A stretch of 64,000 nucleotides of DNA from a bacterium 0.1xD8-71 (GTDB taxonomy: Bacteria; Bacillota; Clostridia; Lachnospirales; Lachnospiraceae): the NCBI GenBank assembly GCA_003612405.1, contig RAYR01000009.1, positions 124,001 through 188,000 on the forward strand. Reading direction: 5' to 3'. The notes under the pieces are model-generated. The model made no database searches, had not been told where the DNA came from, and was given only the letters and a program-made list of their open reading frames with translations. The translations under genes were made by a program, and so were the position numbers. Shown piece by piece: positions 44,043 to 52,900 of this stretch. Numbering within the stretch: position 1 is the first letter of the stretch; the number at the start of each line of letters is the position of its first letter.

Positions 44043-44921
44043 ATGCAGGGAAAAATTATTAAGGGAATCGCCGGATTTTATTATGTTCATGTGTCAGGAC
44101 AAGGCGTCTACGAGTGTAAGGCAAAGGGAATATTCAGAAAAGAGCATGTGAAGCCTCTGGTGGGGGATGATGTGGAGCTGGAAGTGTTGAATGATCAGGA
44201 GATGCTTGGCAATATCCACAGAATTTTACCCCGGAAAAGTGCTCTCCTTCGGCCGGCAGTAGCCAATGTGGACCAGGCATTGATATTGTTTGCCATTGTG
44301 AAGCCGGATCCTAATTTCAATCTGTTAGACCGGTTTCTGATTCGGATGGAAAGACAGAACCTGCCGACGATTATCTGTTTTAACAAGCAGGATATTGCCA
44401 CCCCCGAGGAGAAAGAATCCCTGCGCAAAGCCTATGAGACCTGCGGATATCAGGTGCTTTTTATCAGCGCGCTGGAGAATGAAGGCCTGGAGCGTGTGAG
44501 AAGGCTGCTCCAGGGAAAGACCACAACGCTGGCGGGGCCAAGTGGTGTGGGAAAGTCTTCTCTGATCAACAGACTGTCTCCGTTAGCCAATATGGAGACC
44601 GGAGCTATCAGCGAGAAGATAGAACGGGGCAGACATACGACCAGACATTCCGAGATCATTGCGTTGGGAGAGGAAACTTACATTGTAGATACACCGGGGT
44701 TCACATCCCTGGATATTTCGGAGATTACGAAGGAAGAACTGGGAGGATATTACCCGGAATTTTTGCAGTATGAACCGGCATGTAAATTCAGGGGATGTGC
44801 CCATATGAGTGAGCCTTCCTGCGGGATCAAGGAAGCGGTGGCGGCGGGAAAGATCAGCCGGGTGCGCTATGAGAATTACAGGATATTGTATCAGGAATTG
44901 AAAGAAGTAAAGAGGTATTGA
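44043..44921 (+). CDS. rsgA: ribosome small-subunit-dependent GTPase A
   Basis: A 292-residue circularly permuted GTPase for late 30S maturation. The N-terminal OB domain (KGIAGFYYVHV) leads to CFNKQDIAT (the G4 motif), then GPSGVGKSSLIN (G1) and DTPGF (G3), which is the permuted order. A zinc finger follows in CKFRGCAHMSEPSC. It ends the prpC-prkC-rsgA group. The usual followers rpe and thiN are absent here. Confidence 0.95.
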   Translation: MQGKIIKGIAGFYYVHVSGQGVYECKAKGIFRKEHVKPLVGDDVELEVLNDQEMLGNIHRILPRKSALLRPAVANVDQALILFAIVKPDPNFNLLDRFLIRMERQNLPTIICFNKQDIATPEEKESLRKAYETCGYQVLFISALENEGLERVRRLLQGKTTTLAGPSGVGKSSLINRLSPLANMETGAISEKIERGRHTTRHSEIIALGEETYIVDTPGFTSLDISEITKEELGGYYPEFLQYEPACKFRGCAHMSEPSCGIKEAVAAGKISRVRYENYRILYQELKEVKRY

Positions 44922-44934
44922 CGCTAATAGGAAG

Positions 44935-44979
44935 AAGCCTTTTATCAGTTATGGTCCTACGATTGATAAAAGGCTTTTT
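44935..44979 (+). terminator. strong intrinsic terminator after rsgA
   Basis: AAGCCTTTTATCA (44935-44947) and TGATAAAAGGCTT (44964-44976) pair perfectly over 13 bases, ending in a T-run to 44979. It separates the housekeeping block from the siroheme operon. Confidence 0.92.
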
Positions 44980-45044
44980 CTGAATTGCATTTTGGGTGTT
45001 GTTATGGCATGATAAATAAAGAAGAATGGCAAAGGAGGTATGGC

Positions 45045-47630
45045 ATGAAACTGTTAGTGATTGGCGGGGTAGCGGCAGGAACGAAGGCTGCTGCGAAATT
45101 CAAGAGGGTGAATCCGGAAGCGGAAGTTACGATTGTTACCAAAGGGAAGGATATTTCCTATGCGGGATGTGGACTGCCTTATTATGTGGGCGGAGCAATC
45201 CCGGAGAAAGAACAGCTGATTGTGAATACACCGGAGAAATACAGTTCCCTCACGGGGGCCATGGTCTATCCCCAGCGGGAAGTGGTGGCCCTTGATTCTG
45301 TAGGGAAGAAAGCTGTCGCAAAGAACATTCGTACAGGTGCAGAAGAAGTCTATGCATATGATGCCTGTATTGTAGCAGTGGGGGCTTCACCGGTGGTGCC
45401 GCCTCTGCCGGGATTAAACCTGCCAGGTGTTTTTGTGATGCGTACCCCGGATGATGCTATTGAGACCAGAGATTATATCGCAAGAGACAATGTGAAACGG
45501 GCTGTGGTAGTGGGCGGCGGCTTTATTGGACTGGAAGTGGCAGAGAATCTGCTGGAGAAAGGTCTGTCGGTGACTGTCATGGATATGGCACCGCAGATCA
45601 TGCCGGGGTTTGATGCAGAGATGGCAGACTATGCGGTGCGTCATCTGGCAAAGAAAGGGATCAAGGTGCTTACGGCCACAAAGCTGGAGGCCGTGACCGG
45701 TGACGAGAGAGCGCAGGGCGTGCAGACGGATAAAGGAATGCTTCCCGCAGATGTGGTGGTTCTTTCCATTGGCATCCGCCCGAATACAGGATTTTTACAG
45801 GATACAGGGATGGAAATGTTTAAGGGTACGATTCTGGTGGATGAGAAAATGGCCACCAATCTGCCGGATATTTATGCGGCCGGTGACTGCGCGATGGTGA
45901 AGAACCGTATCACCGGGGAAAGACAGTGGTCTCCCATGGGATCTTCCGCCAATATGGAAGGCAGGACGCTGGCACTTTCCCTGGGCGGCAGGGATGTCGC
46001 CTACCCGGGTGTTCTGGGTACCGGCGTGGTGAAACTGCCGGGACTGTCTGGCGGCAGAACCGGCCTGTCGGAGGAACAGGCCAAAGCGGCAGGATACGAG
46101 CCGGTCTGTGTTCTGGCAGTAACGGATGATAAGGCACATTATTATCCCGGCAGCGCCTGGTTTGCCATCAAACTGGTGGCGGATGCGGCGACACATAAAC
46201 TGTTGGGCGTTCAGGTGTTAGGGCCCGGCGCGGTGGATAAGGTGACGGATATTGGCGTGATGGCAGTGACTTTCGGAGCCACACTGGAGCAGATGACCTG
46301 TCTGGATCTGTCCTATGCGCCGCCTTTCTCCACGGCCATTCATCCTTTTGTACAGGCGGTACATATGCTGTTGAATAAAATACATGGAGATATGGACAGC
46401 TTCACGCCTGCGGAATATCTGGCAGGTGCGGCGGGAGACTATCGTGTCATAGATGTGAATCCGGCAGGTCCCACCATTACAGGGGCAACTTATGTGGATT
46501 TACTGAAAGTCAAAGGGGAGGTTCCTGGACTTGCAAAGGATGAAAAGCTGTTGTTAGTCTGCGCTAAGGGTAAGAGAGCCTATCTGTTGCAGAACAGATT
46601 GAAACGGTATGGCTATACGAACACCAAGGTTCTGGAGGGTGCATCCTTCTTCAATGTGGTGAAGGTGGAGAGTAAGCCGGGTGTGGTGACGGTTCCGGCG
46701 GGGGAGATTATCCGGGTAAAGGCGCTGGGCTGTCTGCACAATAAGGGAACAGATGATTTCAATGTCCGCGTGATCACCAGAAACGGGAAGATTACCGCGG
46801 CGGAACACAAGAAGATTGCGGAAGCGGCGGAGCGGTTCGGAAACGGCGATGTGGTTATGACGACCCGTCTGACCATGGAGATTGTGGGAGTGCCTTTTGA
46901 TCAGATTGAGAATCTGCGGGCATTTCTGGCCGAGGAAGGACTGGAGACCGGCGGAACGGGCTCCAAAGTGCGGCCGGTGGTGGCATGTAAAGGAACTACC
47001 TGCCAGTACGGTCTGCTGGATTCCTATGCTTTGTCCGAGAAGATTCACGAACGATTTTTCCATGGCTATGCATCCGTGAAACTGCCGCACAAGTTCAAGA
47101 TTGCGGTGGGCGGCTGTCCCAATAATTGTGTGAAGCCGGATCTGAATGATTTCGGTATTGTGGGACAGAGAGTACCGGTCATAGATCTGGAGAAATGTCA
47201 TGGGTGCAAGCTATGTCAGGTTTCCCTGGCCTGTCCTGTGGAAGCTTCCCAGGTAGTGGATGGTAAGCTGGTCATTGATCCGGATAAGTGTAATAATTGT
47301 GGACGCTGTGTAGGGAAATGCCCCTTTAAGGCATCGGAAGAAAGCCAATACGGTTATCGTGTATATATTGGCGGACGCTGGGGCAAGAGGGTGGCCCATG
47401 GGCAGAAGCTTTCCAGAATCTTTCTGGAGGAAGAAGAAGTACTTTCTGTTCTGGAGAAAGCAATCCTGTTGTTCCGTGAGCAGGGGCAGACCGGAGAGCG
47501 GTTTGCGGACACCATAAACAGACTTGGTTTTGAAAATGTGCAGGCACAGTTACTGGCCGATGATCTGCTTGCACGCAAGGAGGAGATTATAGGGGCGAAG
47601 CTGCATTTGAAGGGCGGCGCGACCTGTTAA
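45045..47630 (+). CDS. CoA-disulfide-reductase-like / rhodanese / siroheme reductase / ferredoxin fusion
   Basis: An 861-residue multidomain redox enzyme. Residues 1-440 form an FAD/NAD(P)H disulfide reductase of the CoA-disulfide or NADH oxidase group (VIGGVAAGTKAAAKFKR, cysteine in SYAGCGLPYY, VVVGGGFIGLEVAENL, AAGDCAMV). Residues 450-560 are a rhodanese domain with candidate persulfide cysteine C506. Residues 565-705 match a sulfite/nitrite reductase half-domain with siroheme/[4Fe-4S] ligands C648-x4-C653 and C691-x3-C695. Residues 715-765 hold two [4Fe-4S] motifs (C718, C721, C724, C730 and C749, C752, C755, C759). Electrons could pass from NAD(P)H via FAD and clusters to siroheme. Sulfite, polysulfide or nitrite are candidate substrates. 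The siroheme pathway follows directly. ATG 45045 has AAAGGAGG upstream. Confidence 0.87.
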   Translation: MKLLVIGGVAAGTKAAAKFKRVNPEAEVTIVTKGKDISYAGCGLPYYVGGAIPEKEQLIVNTPEKYSSLTGAMVYPQREVVALDSVGKKAVAKNIRTGAEEVYAYDACIVAVGASPVVPPLPGLNLPGVFVMRTPDDAIETRDYIARDNVKRAVVVGGGFIGLEVAENLLEKGLSVTVMDMAPQIMPGFDAEMADYAVRHLAKKGIKVLTATKLEAVTGDERAQGVQTDKGMLPADVVVLSIGIRPNTGFLQDTGMEMFKGTILVDEKMATNLPDIYAAGDCAMVKNRITGERQWSPMGSSANMEGRTLALSLGGRDVAYPGVLGTGVVKLPGLSGGRTGLSEEQAKAAGYEPVCVLAVTDDKAHYYPGSAWFAIKLVADAATHKLLGVQVLGPGAVDKVTDIGVMAVTFGATLEQMTCLDLSYAPPFSTAIHPFVQAVHMLLNKIHGDMDSFTPAEYLAGAAGDYRVIDVNPAGPTITGATYVDLLKVKGEVPGLAKDEKLLLVCAKGKRAYLLQNRLKRYGYTNTKVLEGASFFNVVKVESKPGVVTVPAGEIIRVKALGCLHNKGTDDFNVRVITRNGKITAAEHKKIAEAAERFGNGDVVMTTRLTMEIVGVPFDQIENLRAFLAEEGLETGGTGSKVRPVVACKGTTCQYGLLDSYALSEKIHERFFHGYASVKLPHKFKIAVGGCPNNCVKPDLNDFGIVGQRVPVIDLEKCHGCKLCQVSLACPVEASQVVDGKLVIDPDKCNNCGRCVGKCPFKASEESQYGYRVYIGGRWGKRVAHGQKLSRIFLEEEEVLSVLEKAILLFREQGQTGERFADTINRLGFENVQAQLLADDLLARKEEIIGAKLHLKGGATC

Positions 47631-47635
47631 AAAAC

Positions 47636-48769
47636 ATGGAGTGTATTAGTATCAGTCATAAGACGGCGGTGGCCGGGGAGCGGGAGAAATTTTATATTCC
47701 GGAAGAGAAAGCGGCGGATTTCCTGCGAAGGGTTCGGGAGGATGCGGGAGCAGCACAGTGTGTGGTGCTCTCCACCTGTAACCGCACGGAGGTTTATGTA
47801 CAAGGAGAGGAAAACCGCTTCCGGCAATTGGAGGAAGTGCTGGCGAAGATTTCGGGAAGCACAGGTGAGCAGATTCGGAAACTGGTCAGAAGATATCAGG
47901 GACGGAAGGCACTGCGGCATCTGTTCCGCGTGGTCTGCGGCATGGAATCCATGGTGATCGGGGAAGACCAGATTCTCGGGCAGGTACGGGATGCCTATGG
48001 GTATGCAAAAGAGGCAGGCTATACAGGATATGAGAGCAACAGTGTTTTTCAGGCAGCTTTGGCATGTGCCAAACGGGTGAAAACGGAGACCATGATTTCC
48101 AGAACCACGGTTTCTGTGGCCACACTGGCAGCCAATGAAGTAATGCGCCTGCCGATGCCCTGCAAGACCGTGCTTTTGATGGGCGGCAGCGGGAAGATGG
48201 GCGGTATTATTTTGAAGAATCTGTTAAGCCAGAAGGATATCCGTGTCATAGCTACGGCGCGATCGCATAACGGCATCTTCCAAAGCAGCAGTATGCAGGT
48301 GGAAAACGTGGATTATCAGGAGCGCTATGCCAGGTTGGAGGAGGCCGATGCCATTATATCGGCCACATCCAGTCCCCATTATACCCTGACGGCAGGCCGG
48401 GTCCGGGAGGCTATCCAGACGCCAAAAGAGCGATTGTTTCTGGATATTTCCATGCCGCCGGATCTGGATGTGGAGATTGGGAAACTGGAACATTGCCGTC
48501 TGGTGGCGCTGGATGATATTCAAAAGCTGGCGGAGGATAATAACCGGTTAAAGCAGCAGGCATTTGCGGATGCAGAAGAGATTTTGGAGGAGGAACTGGA
48601 GAAGCTCTGCAAGGTGCTTTTGTTTCACCGGTTTACCGAGGAAGATGTTCACTGGAAAGGACGGTATGCGGACTGCTCGGCAGAGAAACTGATTTATCTG
48701 CTGCGGGATGAGCTGGACAGCACATCCTTTGAGGCAGTCTTAAAAGTGCTGGCGGGCACAGGAAGATAA
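47636..48769 (+). CDS. hemA: glutamyl-tRNA reductase
   Basis: A 377-residue enzyme that reduces glutamyl-tRNA to glutamate-1-semialdehyde, the first committed step of C5 tetrapyrrole synthesis. The catalytic cysteine is C48 in STCNRTEVY. GMESMVIGEDQILGQV is the conserved central motif, and LLMGGSGKMGG is the NADPH-binding loop (usually GxGxMG). Only 5 bases separate it from the reductase fusion, and its ribosome binding site is weak, so it probably depends on coupled translation. It begins the siroheme pathway set. Confidence 0.93.
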   Translation: MECISISHKTAVAGEREKFYIPEEKAADFLRRVREDAGAAQCVVLSTCNRTEVYVQGEENRFRQLEEVLAKISGSTGEQIRKLVRRYQGRKALRHLFRVVCGMESMVIGEDQILGQVRDAYGYAKEAGYTGYESNSVFQAALACAKRVKTETMISRTTVSVATLAANEVMRLPMPCKTVLLMGGSGKMGGIILKNLLSQKDIRVIATARSHNGIFQSSSMQVENVDYQERYARLEEADAIISATSSPHYTLTAGRVREAIQTPKERLFLDISMPPDLDVEIGKLEHCRLVALDDIQKLAEDNNRLKQQAFADAEEILEEELEKLCKVLLFHRFTEEDVHWKGRYADCSAEKLIYLLRDELDSTSFEAVLKVLAGTGR

Positions 48770-48782
48770 GAGGAAGAGCTTC

Positions 48783-49427
48783 ATGGGATATTTTCCTTTT
48801 TTTATGGATATAGAGGGAAAGAAAGGCATTGTGGTGGGCGGCGGGAAGGTTGCGGCCAGGAAAGTGGAGAAGCTTCTGCTGTTTGGCCCGGCACTGACGG
48901 TGGTCGCGCCGGTTATAGAGGAGTGCATGTGGATACAGAGGGAGCTGCTGCAAAAGGATGCGGCGGCCTCTCTTTTGTTAGAAGAGCGTGCCTTTGTGAT
49001 GGAAGATTTATCTGGCGCGGATTTTGTGGTGGCGGCCACAGACGATACCGTTTTAAATGGACAGATAGCGGAGTATTGCAGAACGGAACGGATTCCGGTC
49101 AATGTGGTGGATGACAGGGAAAAGTGCACTTTTTTCTTCCCGGCGCTGGTAAAGAACGGGCCCCTTACCGTGGGGATATCAACAGACGGGAAAAGCCCGG
49201 CAGCAGCAGCCTGGGTGAGACAGGAGATTTCCGGGATATTGCCGGAGAGAATCGGTGATATTATTGACTTATTGGGTCAAATCCGCCCCGTTGTGATGCA
49301 GAGGGAACCGGATGAGACCGGAAGGAAAAAATTGTTTGAGAAGATGTTTTGCTATTGTATGGAAAAAGGAAAGACGGTATCGACGGATGAGTTAATGGAT
49401 CTGTTACACAAACTGGCACGGCAGTAA
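48783..49427 (+). CDS. precorrin-2 dehydrogenase / sirohydrochlorin ferrochelatase (Met8 type)
   Basis: A 214-residue protein of the Met8p/CysG N-terminal type, which oxidises precorrin-2 to sirohydrochlorin with NAD+ and can insert iron to give siroheme. The N-terminal Rossmann motif is GIVVGGGKVAARKVEKLL. DFVVAATDDTVLNGQIAEYC holds the conserved catalytic aspartate region, and VNVVDDREKCTFFFPALV the substrate side. STDGKSPAAAAWVRQEI marks the dimer domain. Its presence directs the pathway to siroheme rather than heme. Whether this copy carries both activities cannot be read with certainty. Confidence 0.9.
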   Translation: MGYFPFFMDIEGKKGIVVGGGKVAARKVEKLLLFGPALTVVAPVIEECMWIQRELLQKDAAASLLLEERAFVMEDLSGADFVVAATDDTVLNGQIAEYCRTERIPVNVVDDREKCTFFFPALVKNGPLTVGISTDGKSPAAAAWVRQEISGILPERIGDIIDLLGQIRPVVMQREPDETGRKKLFEKMFCYCMEKGKTVSTDELMDLLHKLARQ

Positions 49428-49444
49428 AGGGGAGAGGGTAACCT

Positions 49445-50371
49445 ATGATCAGGATTGGAACAAGAGGGAGCCAGTTGGCTTTGCAGCAGGCAGCTTTGGT
49501 ACAGGAAGCATTGAAGCGTGCGGACAGTCAGATGGAGGCAGAGCTTGTGGTTCTGCATACCAGAGGAGATCAGATACAGGACAGACCCCTTGCCAAAATC
49601 GGGGACAAGGGTGTCTTCGCTTCGGAGTTTGAGCCGGCACTGTTAAAGGGAGAGATTGATCTTGCGGTACATTCGGCCAAGGATCTGCCGGTAAAGCTGA
49701 TGGATGGACTGGTTATTACTGCGGTTCTGCCAAGAGCTGATGTGCGGGATGTGCTTGTGGTGCCTGCGGGAGGCAGTATACCGGGTAATACACCGCGTCT
49801 GTTCAGAATCGGAACCGGCAGCAGGCGGCGGCAGATGCTTGCAGGGCAGATGTGGGAGAATTGTATCTGTACGGATATCCGTGGCAATGTGGATACCAGG
49901 CTGCGTAAATTACAGGAAGGCGGATATGACGGTATTATATTGGCGAAAGCCGGCCTGGATCGTCTGGGTATCGGTTTCGGACAGGAGAGTGCATTTGACT
50001 TCTACCCCCTCCCTCCGGAGCAGTTTTTGCCGGCGGCCTGTCAGGGCATCATTGCGGTGGAGGCTGTACAGGGCTCTGCGGCGGCTAAGATGTGTGAGAA
50101 GATTACGGACAAAGAGACGGAAATGGCTTTTGCGGCAGAACGGGAAGTCCTGACACAGCTTTCGGCGGATTGCAGTGAGGCTGTTGCCGCATGGTGTAGA
50201 AAGGTGTGTGCGGCGGATAAGCAGTGTCAGGAGACGATGCGTGCGGCGGACAAACTGCTTCTGGATGTGATGTATGCAGGAAACAGGGTAAGACTCACCT
50301 GCCAGGTAAATGCGGAGGAAGGCATACGGCTGGCGAGACAGGCGGCAAAGATGGTGAAAGAAACATCCTGA
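49445..50371 (+). CDS. hemC: hydroxymethylbilane synthase (porphobilinogen deaminase)
   Basis: A 308-residue enzyme that joins four porphobilinogens. IRIGTRGSQLALQQA and HSAKDLPVKL carry the substrate-binding residues, and RRRQMLAGQM and DIRGNVDTRLRKL the arginines. The dipyrromethane cofactor cysteine is C243 in LSADCSEAVAAW; the flanks differ from the usual GGCQVP pattern but the cysteine is kept. It sits between the Met8-type gene and the cobA-hemD fusion. Confidence 0.93.
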   Translation: MIRIGTRGSQLALQQAALVQEALKRADSQMEAELVVLHTRGDQIQDRPLAKIGDKGVFASEFEPALLKGEIDLAVHSAKDLPVKLMDGLVITAVLPRADVRDVLVVPAGGSIPGNTPRLFRIGTGSRRRQMLAGQMWENCICTDIRGNVDTRLRKLQEGGYDGIILAKAGLDRLGIGFGQESAFDFYPLPPEQFLPAACQGIIAVEAVQGSAAAKMCEKITDKETEMAFAAEREVLTQLSADCSEAVAAWCRKVCAADKQCQETMRAADKLLLDVMYAGNRVRLTCQVNAEEGIRLARQAAKMVKETS

Positions 50372-50388
50372 GAGGAGACGAAAAGAAG

Positions 50389-51909
50389 TTGCGTGAAGGA
50401 AAGGTATATCTGGCAGGCGGCGGCTGCGGTGATGCAGAACTTGTGACCCTGAAAACAATTAAGGTTCTGCAACAATGTGAGACGGTGGTGTATGATTATC
50501 TGGTATCGGAAGAACTGCTGCAATGGACCAGACCGGATTGTGAGAAAATATATGTGGGAAAGCGGTACGGCAGTCATGCCATGAAACAGCCGGAAATCAA
50601 TGCCCTTCTGGTGCAAAAGGCACGGGAGGGGAAGATGGTGGTGCGGTTAAAAGGCGGGGACCCTTATGTATTTGGCAGAGGGGCCGAAGAGTTCCTGGCG
50701 GTGCGTGACGCGGGAATTCTCTGTGAAGAGATACCCGGCATTACATCGGCTATTGCAGTGCCGGCGGCGGCCGGGATTCCGGTTACCCACAGGGGCCTTT
50801 CGGATAAGGTGACTGTGGTGACCGGAACCGGGGCAGATGAGGGCGGACAGGGAGCTTTGCATCTGGATTTTAAGGCCCTGGCACAGCTTGACGGTACCCT
50901 GGTGATTCTTATGGGGATGCATCATCTGCCTGAGATTGTGACCGAACTGCTTGCCGCCGGAAAAGACCGGAATACACCCTGTGCCATTGTGATGGAGGGC
51001 ACTACCAAAGGGCAGAAAACCGTGCGAGCTCCTTTGTTTGAACTTCCCGCAAGAGCAGCGAAGCAGGGGCTTACATCGCCGGCGGTTATTGTGGTCGGAG
51101 CAGTGGCCGGGATGGAATTAGTATCACGCCCCATAACAGGCATTACGGTGGGTGTCACCGGGACCAGGCATTTTGTGGACAGGATATCGTCAGAACTTCA
51201 GGACAGGGGACTTTCTCCATGGGATATGAGCTTTATGGAAATCAGACCCACCAAGGAGCCGCTGCCGGATCTGGCAGACTATGGATGGCTTGTGTTTACC
51301 AGTCCGAACGGTGTCAGGGTTTTTCTCGATCAATGGAAACAGGAGCGGCGTGATCTGCGGTCCCTTTATGATAAGAAAATAGCGGTCATCGGCCCGGGGA
51401 CTGCGGCAGTGCTTCAGGAGGCCGGAATCTATGCGGATTATATGCCCAGGGTTTATGATGCGGCACATCTGGCACAGGGACTTTCGGATATCATCCTGAA
51501 AGAAACAGGGCCTTGCCCGGCAATCCTTCTGCGGGCGAAACAGGGAAGTGATATTCTGCCTCTTACCTTTCGGGAAAAGAAGATTCCCTGTGTGGAGTAT
51601 CCGCTCTATGAGCTGGGAGTGCAGGAGGAAAAGCGGGATGCGGTGATAGCAAAAGAACCGGACTATATTGTCTTTGGTTCTGCCATGGGCGTGAGGGCAT
51701 ATTTTGAGGGCCTGCAAAAGAAAGGGATTGGGAATACAAAGAGCAGGTATGTCTGCATCGGGGAATGTTGTGCAAAAGAAGTGTCCCAATATACCGACAC
51801 TCAGCCTCTGATTGCGGAGGAATCCAGTGTGAGTGCCGTTGCAGAGTGCCTGTGCCGGGAAATCGAAAAGAGGAGAGGGAAATTACAATGTATCGATTCA
51901 GAAGACTGA
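50389..51909 (+). CDS. cobA-hemD: uroporphyrinogen-III C-methyltransferase / uroporphyrinogen-III synthase fusion
   Basis: A 506-residue bifunctional enzyme. The first half (1-245) is a SAM uroporphyrinogen-III methyltransferase (KVYLAGGGCGDAELVTLKTI, VVRLKGGDPYVFGRGAEE, ITSAIAVPAAAGIPVTHRG). The second half (about 250-500) is uroporphyrinogen-III synthase (VTGTRHFVDRISSEL, WLVFTSPNGVRVF, DYIVFGSAMGVRAYF). The order methylase then synthase is common in Clostridia. The glycine loop reads GGGCGD instead of GAGPGD, a small departure. I start at TTG 50389 behind GAGGAG, where homology begins; upstream codons overlap hemC. Confidence 0.93.
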   Translation: MREGKVYLAGGGCGDAELVTLKTIKVLQQCETVVYDYLVSEELLQWTRPDCEKIYVGKRYGSHAMKQPEINALLVQKAREGKMVVRLKGGDPYVFGRGAEEFLAVRDAGILCEEIPGITSAIAVPAAAGIPVTHRGLSDKVTVVTGTGADEGGQGALHLDFKALAQLDGTLVILMGMHHLPEIVTELLAAGKDRNTPCAIVMEGTTKGQKTVRAPLFELPARAAKQGLTSPAVIVVGAVAGMELVSRPITGITVGVTGTRHFVDRISSELQDRGLSPWDMSFMEIRPTKEPLPDLADYGWLVFTSPNGVRVFLDQWKQERRDLRSLYDKKIAVIGPGTAAVLQEAGIYADYMPRVYDAAHLAQGLSDIILKETGPCPAILLRAKQGSDILPLTFREKKIPCVEYPLYELGVQEEKRDAVIAKEPDYIVFGSAMGVRAYFEGLQKKGIGNTKSRYVCIGECCAKEVSQYTDTQPLIAEESSVSAVAECLCREIEKRRGKLQCIDSED

Positions 51910-52850
51910 GAAGGGACGAGAGAATCCGTTCCCTGATGCAGGAGACCAGGTTACACCCAAAGGATTTTATTTACCCGATTTTTGTCATAGAAGGGCAGAA
52001 CTGTAAGAATCCGGTGGAATCTATGCCGGGTATATTTCAGTATTCCATCGACCGCCTGGATGAGATTTTAGAGCAGGTGCAGGCGGCGGATATCGGCGGC
52101 ATTATGCTTTTTGGGATTCCGGATCACAAAGACCCGGAGGGAAGTCAGGCCTATGCAAAGGATGGCGTTACCCAGAGAGCGGTTCGTTATATTAAACAAA
52201 ACTATCCGCAAATCTACATCGTGGTGGATGTGTGTCTGTGTGAGTACACTTCACATGGCCATTGCGGGATGGTGTGCGGCGAAGAAATCTTAAACGACGA
52301 GACCCTGCCGTATCTGGTGAAAATGGCAGTGAGCCTGGTGGAAGCCGGGGCGGATATGGCAGCCCCTTCGGATATGATGGACGGCCGGGTGGCGGCCATA
52401 CGGGAAGGCTTAGATCAGGCCGGATTTATCCAGACACCGATTATGGCTTACAGTGCCAAATTTGCTTCTGCCTATTACGGGCCCTTCCGGGATGCAGCAC
52501 AGTCTGCGCCGGGGTTCGGAGACCGCAAAAGCTATCAGATGGACTGTGCCAACGGGCAGGAGGCACTGCGGGAAATCCGTGCGGATATCGAAGAGGGCGC
52601 GGATATTGTGATGGTCAAGCCGGCCCTTGCTTATCTGGATGTCTTAAAAGAAGCGGCCATGACTTTCGATATGCCGCTTGCGGTCTATAATGTGAGCGGT
52701 GAATATGCCATGGTGAAAGCGGCTGCGGCGAAGGGATGGATTGATGAGAGAAAGATTGTACTGGAGAATCTCACCGCCATGAAACGGGCCGGTGCCAGGA
52801 TTATCATTACCTATCATGCATTGGATGCGGCGCGGTGGATGGCAGATTGA
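51888..52850 (+). CDS. hemB: porphobilinogen synthase (delta-aminolevulinate dehydratase)
   Basis: A 320-residue enzyme that condenses two aminolevulinates. DVCLCEYTSHGHCG is the cysteine-type zinc site. The two Schiff-base lysines are in YSAKFASAYYGPFRDA and MVKPALAYLD, and SDMMDGRVAAIREGLD is the signature region. I choose ATG 51888, behind AGGAGAGG; it overlaps the preceding gene by 22 bases, indicating coupled translation. Confidence 0.95.
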   Translation: MYRFRRLRRDERIRSLMQETRLHPKDFIYPIFVIEGQNCKNPVESMPGIFQYSIDRLDEILEQVQAADIGGIMLFGIPDHKDPEGSQAYAKDGVTQRAVRYIKQNYPQIYIVVDVCLCEYTSHGHCGMVCGEEILNDETLPYLVKMAVSLVEAGADMAAPSDMMDGRVAAIREGLDQAGFIQTPIMAYSAKFASAYYGPFRDAAQSAPGFGDRKSYQMDCANGQEALREIRADIEEGADIVMVKPALAYLDVLKEAAMTFDMPLAVYNVSGEYAMVKAAAAKGWIDERKIVLENLTAMKRAGARIIITYHALDAARWMAD

Positions 52851-52900
52851 CAGATGATTGTAATGCAGGGGTTGTACTCGTGTGGATTTGGGAGGCAGAT

